From Thalassotalea agarivorans (GTDB lineage Bacteria > Pseudomonadota > Gammaproteobacteria > Enterobacterales > Alteromonadaceae): DNA of 64,000 bases. The notes below the pieces were generated by a model that ran no database searches, was not told where the DNA came from, and saw nothing but the letters and a program-made list of their open reading frames with translations. A program made the position numbers and the translations under genes. Position 1 is the stretch's first letter. Each line of letters opens with the position of its first letter. The stretch lies in contig NZ_AP027363.1 of the NCBI RefSeq assembly GCF_030295955.1, positions 868,001 to 932,000 of the forward strand, given 5' to 3'. Shown in pieces: positions 27,217 through 33,789 of the stretch.

Positions 27217-27273
27217 CAAGCGCATTAAAAAATAACTATGACACTCACCGTAACGTTGATTGGGGCGTTAATG
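27211..27273 (+). other. Putative attC site 2
   Basis: It starts ATCTAAC, overlapping the toxin stop, and ends GTTAATG, 63 bp. The R'' box is one base away from complementarity to the cassette's 5' core GTTAGAA at 26644. Its centre (27233-27254) matches the Y1-element end motif at 20 of 22 bases, so its history is mixed. Confidence 0.45.
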
Positions 27274-27318
27274 GTCACAAGGTTGTCCGTCACTTCGGAC
27301 TAAATTTCGAGAATTGAA

Positions 27319-27618
27319 ATGAATAGTACTCAAAAGCAAGACGAACAAATCGCAGGCATGATCTTTTCTAAGATTTACCCGCTTTACGTGGCAAAAGTAG
27401 AAAAGAAAGGAAGAACTTCCGCAGAGTTGAACGAGGTTATTCGCTGGCTTTCTGGATATAGCGAATCTGAACTTCAAGCCCATATTACAGGTTCTAGTAC
27501 GTTTAAAGAGTTCTTCTCTAGCGCTACAATTAATCCCAACTCGAAGCTAATAACTGGAAAAGTGTGTGGCTACAAGGTTGAGGATATTGAAAACCCTCTT
27601 ACACAGCAGGCTAGGTGA
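27319..27618 (+). pseudogene. DUF2200 protein, C-terminus removed by an IS
   Basis: The product begins MNSTQKQDEQIAGMIFSKIY and shows DUF2200 landmarks: YPLYVAKVEKKGRTSAELNE, IRWLSGYSESELQ, INPNSKLITGKVCGYKVEDI and ENPLTQQAR. Family members usually run about 15 residues further with a helical tail. Here the stop TGA (27616-27618) is the first three bases of an IS terminal repeat, so the end is lost. The function of DUF2200 is unknown. It starts 51 bp after the core site of attC 2, so it is a third cassette. It may still fold. Confidence 0.75.
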
Positions 27619-27655
27619 ATCGACCAGACTATTCTAGACGTTTTCTTGGTTCTTA
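27616..27655 (-). mobile_element. Terminal fragment of an older IS3-family element
   Basis: TGAATCGACCAGACTATTCT is an IS3-family-like terminal sequence, placed exactly where the DUF2200 gene breaks. On the minus strand it continues the transposase reading frame of the fragment at 28891 once the younger IS and one TTA copy are removed (giving TYFKNQENV then a stop). Confidence 0.7.
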
Positions 27656-27716
27656 TGGACTGCCCATACTTCTCTAGACAAATTTAGCCTATTCTTTTTG
27701 CATAGGAGGAATAGTT

Positions 27717-28001
27717 ATGAGCGGACAAAGATATACCCCAGAATTTAAAGAAGAAGCAGTTAAATTGATCACTAAACGTGGTTGTTCGGTAACCGATGTG
27801 TCAAATCGTTTAGGTGTGTCCCAGCACAGTATTTATAAATGGATTAAAGCGCAACAGCCTTCGCGTGTTCATAATGAAGGATTAGAGCTTATCGAAGCGA
27901 AAAAAGAAATCCTTAGGCTTAAAGGGCGGCTCAATAAAATAGAAGAAGAACGGGATATTTTAAAAAAGGCCGCAAGATACTTTGCAAGCCTGCACGAGTA
28001 A
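27717..28001 (+). CDS. IS3-family transposase OrfA
   Basis: The 94-aa protein has the helix-turn-helix (YTPEFKEEAVKLITKRGCSV, then RLGVSQHSIYKWI) and a leucine-zipper-like segment (LIEAKKEILRLKGRLNKIEE). A GGAGGA ribosome-binding site precedes it. The slippery heptamer A AAA AAG in its 3' part would let ribosomes shift by -1 to make the OrfAB transposase. Confidence 0.92.
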   Translation: MSGQRYTPEFKEEAVKLITKRGCSVTDVSNRLGVSQHSIYKWIKAQQPSRVHNEGLELIEAKKEILRLKGRLNKIEEERDILKKAARYFASLHE

Positions 28002-28042
28002 AGTATCGATTTATTCTAAAGCATCGCTATGAATTCAAGATT

Positions 28043-28855
28043 ATGACAATGTGTCGTGTATTGAAAATCGCTAGAGCGGGCTATTATGCATGGTTGCATG
28101 CACCAGAATCCCAGAGAACGAAAGAAGATAAAAGATTGTTGCAACTTATTCGTTCTTCCTATGACGCAAGTTATGGTATTTATGGTTATCGACGCATCAC
28201 GTTGGATTTAAGAGAACTAGGTGAATCTTGCAGTAAAAACCGAGTTCATCGGATTATGAAAGCCAATGATATTGCTGCTGTTAGAGGTTATAAACGCCAT
28301 AAAAGTTACGGCTATGGCCGACCATCTATTGTCATGCCAAACCACTTAAATAGGGAATTTACAGTTGTTGCGCCTGACAAAGCCTGGGTTACGGACATCA
28401 CTTATATCCGTACCTGGCAAGGTTGGCTCTATTTGGCGATTGTACTCGACTTGTATTCACGAAAAGTGGTCGGTTGGTCAATGAAACCAACATTGGCTAA
28501 AGATATTGTTCTAGACGCACTGTTAATGGCGATCTGGCGTCGTAGACCACCAGAATCTGTGATCATACACTCAGATCAAGGCTCACAGTACAGCAGTGGA
28601 GATTGGCAAAAATTTTGTCAACGGAATAATTTAATACCCAGCATGAGTCGCCGCGGCAATTGCTGGGATAATGCAGTAGCTGAATCATTTTTCAGCAGTT
28701 TAAAGAAGGAAAGAATTAAAAAAAGGATATACAAAACGCGGGAATTGGCCCGTGCGGATGTGTTTGATTATATCGAAATGTTCTACAATCGAATAAGGCG
28801 TCATACTCACCTTGGCGGTATGAGCCCAGAGGTGTTTGAGGCAGCCTCAAAATGA
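28043..28855 (+). CDS. IS3-family transposase OrfB (DDE integrase core)
   Basis: The 270-aa frame carries the rve integrase core with all three catalytic residues: VTDITYIRTWQGWLYLAIVL, VIIHSDQGSQYSS and NCWDNAVAESFFSSLKKERI. It lies in the -1 frame of orfA. When the slippage at 27962-27968 is used, the reading continues through RKILCKPARVKYRFILKHRY into this protein. It appears undamaged. Confidence 0.93.
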   Translation: MTMCRVLKIARAGYYAWLHAPESQRTKEDKRLLQLIRSSYDASYGIYGYRRITLDLRELGESCSKNRVHRIMKANDIAAVRGYKRHKSYGYGRPSIVMPNHLNREFTVVAPDKAWVTDITYIRTWQGWLYLAIVLDLYSRKVVGWSMKPTLAKDIVLDALLMAIWRRRPPESVIIHSDQGSQYSSGDWQKFCQRNNLIPSMSRRGNCWDNAVAESFFSSLKKERIKKRIYKTRELARADVFDYIEMFYNRIRRHTHLGGMSPEVFEAASK

Positions 28856-28890
28856 GGCTATTTATTGTCAAGAAAACTCTGGGCAGTCCA

Positions 28891-28987
28891 TTAAAATAGG
28901 TATTATCATAATCAGCTGGAGACTGATTGTTTAAATATCCATGTTTTCTTTTACTGTTATAAAACATTTCGATGTAATCGAAAAAGT
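28891..28987 (-). pseudogene. C-terminal remnant of an older IS3-family transposase
   Basis: The minus strand reads FFDYIEMFYNSKRKHGYLNN, then QSPADYDNTYF, the conserved C-terminus of IS3 OrfB. It is cut on one side by the younger IS at 28890 and on the other by the Y1-element repeat at about 28988. Joined to 27616-27655 it ends in a proper stop codon and terminal repeat. Confidence 0.8.
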
Positions 28988-29071
28988 TTAACTAAGACAC
29001 CCACCGTAACTGGAAAAATCCAAAAGCTAACCTAGGCTTAAGTTGAGCAAGTAAATTCCAAGGAGGGAATG
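28988..29071 (+). repeat. 5' end region of the Y1 (REP-type) transposase element
   Basis: This stretch starts TTAACTAAGACACCCACCG and runs to the transposase start. A related copy lies at 33671-33761. It has a small hairpin TGGA-AAAA-TCCA (29011-29022) that becomes TTGA-AAAG-TCAA in the other copy, so the stem is kept by paired changes. Confidence 0.7.
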
Positions 29072-30043
29072 ATGCCAACACCAAGAAGCAAACAAATCTG
29101 TTTGCAAGCCACCCCGTATTATCATTGTGTTAGTCGTTGCGTAAGACGCGCATTTTTATGTGGTAAAGATAAAGTAACCAATACTTGTTATGAGCACAGA
29201 CGAGAATGGATAGAGTGCCGTTTGTTGTTTCTAGCCAAAGTCTTTTGTATTGATATCTGTGCTTATGCGGTGATGAGTAATCATGTGCATGTGGTATTGC
29301 ATATCGACCATGACAAAGTAAAAAGTCTAACCGATAGTGAGGTTATTAATCGCTGGCACAAGGTATGTAAAGGTACCTTGCTAACCCAGCAATTTGCTAA
29401 AGGCGATGATATTCATCAAAGCCTGCTGCCAACGCTAACATCCACTATAGAAATCTACAGACAACGTCCATTTGATATTAGCTGGTTTATGCGCCTATTA
29501 AATGAACCTATTGCAAGACAAGCCAATGCAGAAGATAACTGCACAGGAAGGTTTTGGGAAGGTCGCTTTACTAGCCAGGCGTTACTTGATGAAGCGGCAC
29601 TAGCAGCTTGTATGGCCTATGTAGATTTAAACCCAGTTAGAGCTGGTATGGCTAAAACACCTGAGAAATCAGCGCACACCAGTATAAAACTTCGCGTTAA
29701 AGCCGCGATTAAAGGAGAACAACCTAAAGCACTCATGCCTTTTGTGGGTAATCCCAGAAAAGACATGCCAAATGGTCTGCCGTTTAAACTAGATGAATAT
29801 ATACAGCTCGTTGATTTAACCGGCAGAGTAATACGCGATGACAAAGCAGGACATATAGAAAACACCTTACCGACTATCATCAACAGGTTAAACATATCTA
29901 CCGATAGCTGGCTTCGCCTCACCACGGAGTTTGAAAAACAATTTAAAGGCGCAGTTGGTCAACAAGCATCACTTGAGCAGTTTAGTGAACTTCAACAAAG
30001 ACGACGACAGAATATAACCAGTAGCCAGCAACTCTTTGGCTAG
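29072..30043 (+). CDS. REP-associated-type Y1 (HUH) transposase
   Basis: The 323-aa protein, MPTPRSKQICLQATPYYHCV, belongs to the Y1_Tnp / TnpA-REP group. The HUH motif is in AVMSNHVHVVLHI near residue 70 and the catalytic Tyr is in AACMAYVDLNPVRAGM near 190. Such enzymes act as single-strand nickases on hairpin ends. An AAGGAGGG ribosome-binding site precedes two adjacent ATGs (29069, 29072); the second has the better spacing. The protein is larger than minimal IS200-type enzymes. It lies between the old IS3 remnant and a truncated IS110. Confidence 0.9.
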   Translation: MPTPRSKQICLQATPYYHCVSRCVRRAFLCGKDKVTNTCYEHRREWIECRLLFLAKVFCIDICAYAVMSNHVHVVLHIDHDKVKSLTDSEVINRWHKVCKGTLLTQQFAKGDDIHQSLLPTLTSTIEIYRQRPFDISWFMRLLNEPIARQANAEDNCTGRFWEGRFTSQALLDEAALAACMAYVDLNPVRAGMAKTPEKSAHTSIKLRVKAAIKGEQPKALMPFVGNPRKDMPNGLPFKLDEYIQLVDLTGRVIRDDKAGHIENTLPTIINRLNISTDSWLRLTTEFEKQFKGAVGQQASLEQFSELQQRRRQNITSSQQLFG

Positions 30044-30251
30044 CGACATAAAAGATAAACAAACAACCACCATAAAAACACCATTAGCCTGAGCTAAGGC
30101 ATTGTTATAGTTAAAATAAGCCTATACACGTCAAATTCATCATGATGTAATTAAGAATCATCAAAATCACCTTAAAAGTTTCTAATTTTCTTGTGGAGCC
30201 AAACCAATATATGTGGCAATCTTTGAATCATTAAAACTATGGGTGGCTAAG

Positions 30252-31025
30252 TTAGTTTTTCTGCCTTGGTACTAAACCTATCCACGCAGAGAATGCACGA
30301 CTCGTATCAAAATCTTTAGCATCACTGACGGTTGCAACGACAGCAGTGGCCGTGATTTCACCGACACCAGGAATCGACATTAAACGTTTAGCTGCATTCA
30401 TTTGATTTGCAAGCTGATAAAGCTTTCTATCATGCTTAAGGATTTGTTGATTTAATCCTTTTATTTCTTGCCAAAGTTCATCAAGTAACTCTCTAGCAAG
30501 AAACGGTAAGTTATTCTCAGCATCTTCTAATATACCTGTAATCGCATGCTGCGCAGGGTATCGCCCTTTGGGCATCACGATACCAAATTCGGCGAGTAAT
30601 CCGCGTAAACGGTTTATCAATGCTGTCCTATCTTTTATTGCCCCTTGGCGAATGCGGTGTAAACAAAGTACAGCTTGCTGCTCTTCACTTTTAATGGTGA
30701 CAAAACGTGTTTTAGGACGAGTAACAGCTTCACATATTGCTTCGGCATCATTAGCATCGTTCTTCTCGTTTTGGCGATAAGGAATAACAAATTTAGATGC
30801 CATGATGCGTACATCATGCCCGAGCTTAGTAAATTCTCTTGCCCAATAATGTGCGCCAGAGCATGCTTCCATACCAATGATACAGGGATTTAGTTTTGCT
30901 ATTTCGGCTAACAGTTTGTTTCGTTTGACTGTTTTGCGTAATTTACACTTGTCATGGGTATCAACACCATGGATACTGAATACCGATTTGGCTAAATCAA
31001 TGCCAATTGCTTTAATTAGTGACAT
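30252..31025 (-). pseudogene. IS110-family transposase, truncated at the C-terminus
   Basis: The 257-aa frame has the N-terminal DEDD RuvC-like domain: AIGIDLAKSVFSIHGV, IIGMEACSGAHYWAREF and KNDANDAEAICEAV. The Tnp_20 part starts (LMSIPGVGEITATAVVAT), but the frame ends at AWIGLVPRQKN. Full IS110 proteins continue roughly 80 residues with the conserved Ser, so this copy is presumably inactive. The 3' part was probably removed when neighbouring DNA was rearranged. Between 30044 and 30251 I see only AT-rich DNA and possible IS debris. Confidence 0.85.
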
Positions 31026-31093
31026 ATGGACTCTCCTCTATTGAAGCTTTCTATCAACTTCACTATGGCACATTGATGCCGAGTGGGGAGTCC
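31026..31093 (-). mobile_element. Left end of the truncated IS110-family element
   Basis: The leader upstream of the IS110 gene carries ATGGACTC (31026) inverted as GAGTCCAT (31088-31095). The end abuts the integron-type core GTTAGGT at 31103, so the element appears to have inserted inside an attC site. Confidence 0.5.
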
Positions 31094-31102
31094 ATATCAT
31101 TC

Positions 31103-31109
31103 GTTAGGT
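31103..31109 (+). other. Integron-type core site, start of a cassette
   Basis: GTTAGGT followed by G lies seven bases before the next ATG and is exactly complementary to the CACCTAAC found just after that gene's stop codon. The left part of the preceding attC has been replaced by the IS110 element. Confidence 0.55.
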
Positions 31110-31115
31110 GTAAAC

Positions 31116-31598
31116 ATGTCCTGTGACTGCACAGAGTATTCTGACATCGAATTTTTACGGAAAAAGATAAGCCAAAGAATAAAAGAGACGAAAACTCTAA
31201 AGAAGCGCCTTTCTCTTCTTTTAAAAAGCCCGGATGGGGAACATAGTCTTTTCCAATGCAACACATGTAAGCAGCTATGGCAAATGGCAAGGGCTTGGGT
31301 TAGTGGAAACGAACCATACCTATTTAGAGTTCCTGCGACTTCTGTACAAGATTGGTTGCAAGCACGTTATCAAGATCCAGATGAGCTGTTGGATTATGTG
31401 GTGTCTATCGAGGAATTTGATAGATTACCGAGCGGAAATAAACCTTGCAAAGTGGCAGGATGTGAGCGCGATGTAGTGAAAGGGCTATTTTTGTGTCACC
31501 GACATCATGTAGCAAGCCTGCAGAAAATTGGTAAGTGTCCAGAGTATCCCATTGGCAGAAATTTCGGCCCTTATGAGGTAAGTAAGTATGAGCTCTGA
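31116..31598 (+). CDS. Cys/His-rich cassette protein, unknown
   Basis: The start at 31116 gives a 160-aa protein, MSCDCTEYSDIEFLRKKISQ. An N-terminal helix is followed by CNTC (about residue 47) and an aromatic motif (LWQMARAWVSGNEPYLFRVP). A C-terminal cluster CKVAGCERDVVKGLFLCHRH has three Cys and two His and could bind zinc. I do not recognise a family. The gene fills one cassette bounded by core sites. Confidence 0.6.
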   Translation: MSCDCTEYSDIEFLRKKISQRIKETKTLKKRLSLLLKSPDGEHSLFQCNTCKQLWQMARAWVSGNEPYLFRVPATSVQDWLQARYQDPDELLDYVVSIEEFDRLPSGNKPCKVAGCERDVVKGLFLCHRHHVASLQKIGKCPEYPIGRNFGPYEVSKYEL

Positions 31599-31603
31599 AT
31601 CAC

Positions 31604-31642
31604 ACCTAACAAGGCAAGCTGCCGCTGCTGGCGGCTTTAGGT
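31604..31642 (+). other. Putative attC site 3, degenerate
   Basis: It begins ACCTAAC five bases after the stop codon and folds well (AAGCTGCC against GGCGGCTT), but ends TTTAGGT where GTTAGGT is expected. It is only 39 bp, so the spacer and the cleavage-side G on the right arm seem to be lost. It would probably be inactive. Confidence 0.5.
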
Positions 31643-31653
31643 GTTCCTAAATT

Positions 31654-32043
31654 ATGGTATCAATAATACTAGATTTGTTCGCTCCCAAAGCTAAAGCAAT
31701 GATGAACGTTGAGCTAAATGGTAGTTTTGACTCTTTTATCGAATACTTAAGTAAGGAGCACAAAATCTTAAATCAAAGCGCTGATAGACGTAAATTTAGA
31801 GTTAAAGGTAGTTTCTTTTCAGATTTGAGAGCGACAAAGGTAATAGTTGGATCGAAAGCAAATCCAAAGCACTATGGAAAAGTAGGTTTTGATCTCGAAG
31901 TAATTTATCTAGACTCCAATCAAGTTCAATTATTGGCGGAGGAACGTGTGATTTTGGGGTACTTAGAATTGAAGGCTGTAGTTATCGCATTATCTAAGAT
32001 GTTAGAAGATTTAACCTCTAGTTCTAATACAAAGGCCACCTAA
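31654..32043 (+). CDS. Cassette-borne orphan protein, unknown
   Basis: The 129-aa product begins MVSIILDLFAPKAKAMMNVE. It has a mixed alpha/beta pattern with a basic middle (DRRKFRVKGSFFSDLRATKV, then KHYGKVGFDLEVIYLD). There is no signal peptide, membrane segment or motif that I can name. It starts 11-12 bp after the core of the preceding site, and its stop lies within ACCTAAC (32038-32044), as expected for a cassette gene. Confidence 0.6.
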   Translation: MVSIILDLFAPKAKAMMNVELNGSFDSFIEYLSKEHKILNQSADRRKFRVKGSFFSDLRATKVIVGSKANPKHYGKVGFDLEVIYLDSNQVQLLAEERVILGYLELKAVVIALSKMLEDLTSSSNTKAT

Positions 32044-32523
32044 CACATATGAACCTTCCACCCGTCAATAGGCAATAAGGTTTTTTATTAGCTACCGCAA
32101 GGTAGCTAATTTGTTTAGCAATCAGCAAAATCTATTACTTCGCTCTGTCAGTTAACCGTTAAATCATTTACGGCAAACACATATTGAGGCTCTCTTAGTG
32201 TGATCTCATCACTGCCAACCTTGTCATTCCCTTCGTTAAGCTGGGGCACTAGACAGTTATCGGTTAACCTTAGTTGGCACTATTCAAGCGAATGATTCAG
32301 TGGCTAATAGCCCTGTTCAGTTAGTGTCAGGCTCAGCTAAGGTGTAAACGATTTTGCTCATTGTTTATTAGTGCGCACCAATAGGGTGTCTAATCAAGCC
32401 GACAAGGCTTATACAACGACAACACTTACCTGCAATGGGATGACAATTTCATACTTAATCGCAAATAATGCAAGGTTGTTCATGCTCATCCAGTTAGGTG
32501 TTCAGCTCACCCCATTGTGCGAC
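32044..32523. other. Gene-free stretch with integron-like core and hairpin
   Basis: No convincing gene is present in these 480 bp. A perfect hairpin TTAGCTACC-GCAA-GGTAGCTAA lies at 32088-32109, with a weak T run after it; it could end transcription of the cassettes. A GTTAGGTG core occurs at 32493-32500, just before the IS110-type gene. The part between may be a coding-free cassette or the debris of one. Confidence 0.4.
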
Positions 32524-33567
32524 TTAAACCGTTAAGAATCGTTCATCATCAAACACCGTTTTATGTTTCAGCATGTAGTAAACGCAGCGACCAATTTTAT
32601 GAGCGAGTACTGATAAGGCTTTTGCTTTGCTCATGCGCTTTTGCAGTTTGTTCAAGTAGCGACGGGCTTTGTCATTTCCACGTAAATACAACACGGCTGC
32701 TTCACTGAATGCCCACTTTAAATGGCCGTTGCCTATTTTATTGCCTGACGTGCCGTAGGTTTTACCTGCCGATTCGGCTTTGCATTTGACTAAGCGGCAA
32801 TAGGACGCAAAATTTTGTACAGATTCGAATCTGTCGATGTCGCCAATTTCATACAAAATTGTCATCGCGAGAATAATGCCTATACCTGGGATAGTTCTAA
32901 GTTGTGCGTAATAGTCTGGTCGATGCTGTTTGGCTTTTCGCTCAATAAAGTATTCAAGGTACTTTAGCTCTTTGGCGTAGCTATCGAGTATTGCTAAATC
33001 AAAATTCACATTACGTTGCACCACTTCATCGTCAAAGCGGTGACGAAAGGCTTCGCGCGCTGACGGATTTTTCATATGCAACTCTAGTGCTGGGTAGTTG
33101 TATTGGCTATTGGTATTAACGATATGCGCTTTAAGTTGTGCGCCATGCCTGACGAGCTTGGTTCTTCTGCGTAGTAAATCGCGCGTGGAGCGCATGGTTT
33201 GTGGGTAGGTATAGGCTAATGGGAAATTACCACCACGAAGTAAGCTGGCAATTTTATAGGAGTCTATTTTGTCATTTTTGGCTTTGCCGCCGTGAATGGC
33301 CTTCATATAAAGTGCATGACCGAGAACAAAATTAATGCCTTGTTGTTCGCACCAATCACTCACCCAGTACCAGCAATGCATGCATTCAACACCGATAACG
33401 ATATTGCCAAAGTACGGTGAAAGCAGTTGATTTAATGCTGCTTGTTCAGCCTTAATTTTTTGGTGAACGACTTTTTCGCCGTCTCTATTCAAAATGCAGA
33501 CATAAAGAATTCTGGCGTGTAAGTCGATTCCACAATAAAAATCGTGTAATTTAGTATAGAATTTCAT
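32524..33567 (-). CDS. IS110-family transposase, full length
   Basis: The 347-aa protein has the complete IS110 layout: DEDD domain (YCGIDLHARILYVCIL, IVIGVECMHCWYW, KNDKIDSYKIASLLRG), a coiled-coil middle part, and the Tnp_20 domain (LRTIPGIGIILAMTILYEIG) with the conserved Ser region (ESAGKTYGTSGNKIGNGHLK). IS110 elements use a seekRNA/bridge-RNA-type guide encoded in their non-coding end. Here the upstream leader 33568-33660 contains the inverted pair GAAGTTTA / TTAAACTTC. It is not closely similar to the truncated copy at 30252. Confidence 0.9.
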   Translation of the reverse strand: MKFYTKLHDFYCGIDLHARILYVCILNRDGEKVVHQKIKAEQAALNQLLSPYFGNIVIGVECMHCWYWVSDWCEQQGINFVLGHALYMKAIHGGKAKNDKIDSYKIASLLRGGNFPLAYTYPQTMRSTRDLLRRRTKLVRHGAQLKAHIVNTNSQYNYPALELHMKNPSAREAFRHRFDDEVVQRNVNFDLAILDSYAKELKYLEYFIERKAKQHRPDYYAQLRTIPGIGIILAMTILYEIGDIDRFESVQNFASYCRLVKCKAESAGKTYGTSGNKIGNGHLKWAFSEAAVLYLRGNDKARRYLNKLQKRMSKAKALSVLAHKIGRCVYYMLKHKTVFDDERFLTV

Positions 33568-33670
33568 TGAGCTTTCTCCTTTTGGTTTGGTCGCCTTGAA
33601 GTTTAGCCAATGGTTAAACTTCGGGGAGAAGGTTCAATAAGTATCAAGCCAATTAAAATTGGACAAAAAA

Positions 33671-33761
33671 TAACTAAGACACCTAACGCAACTTGAAAAG
33701 TCAAAAAGCTAATTTAGGCTGAAGTTGAGCAAGAAAATTCCAAGGAGGGAATGATGCCAAC
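33671..33761 (+). repeat. Truncated second copy of the Y1-element 5' end
   Basis: It matches 28988-29079 over about 90 bp, including AAATTCCAAGGAGGGAATGA and the first codons of the transposase, then diverges after ATGATGCCAAC. No transposase follows, so it is a 5' remnant next to the MipA-like gene. Confidence 0.75.
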
Positions 33762-33789
33762 GTCCCCTCCAATACTGCCACCCAAAAAT

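Larger units (their letters stand above)
27656..28890 (+). mobile_element. Complete IS3-family insertion sequence, 1235 bp
   Basis: Both ends begin TGGACTGCCCA, with imperfect inverted repeats extending about 25 bp (TTCTCTAGACAA against TTTTCTTGACAA). Direct repeats of TTA flank the element (27653-27655 and 28891-28893), a 3-bp target duplication typical of IS3. Inside are orfA and orfB in the -1 relation, with an A AAA AAG slippery site at 27962-27968. It is intact and inserted into an older IS3-family element. Confidence 0.9.

Noticed and set aside
28716-28967. An 83-codon minus-strand frame beginning MFYNSKRKHGYLNN
   Set aside because: It is not a gene. Its first part is the C-terminal remnant of an older IS3 transposase, and it runs on through the terminal repeat of the younger IS into antisense transposase sequence.
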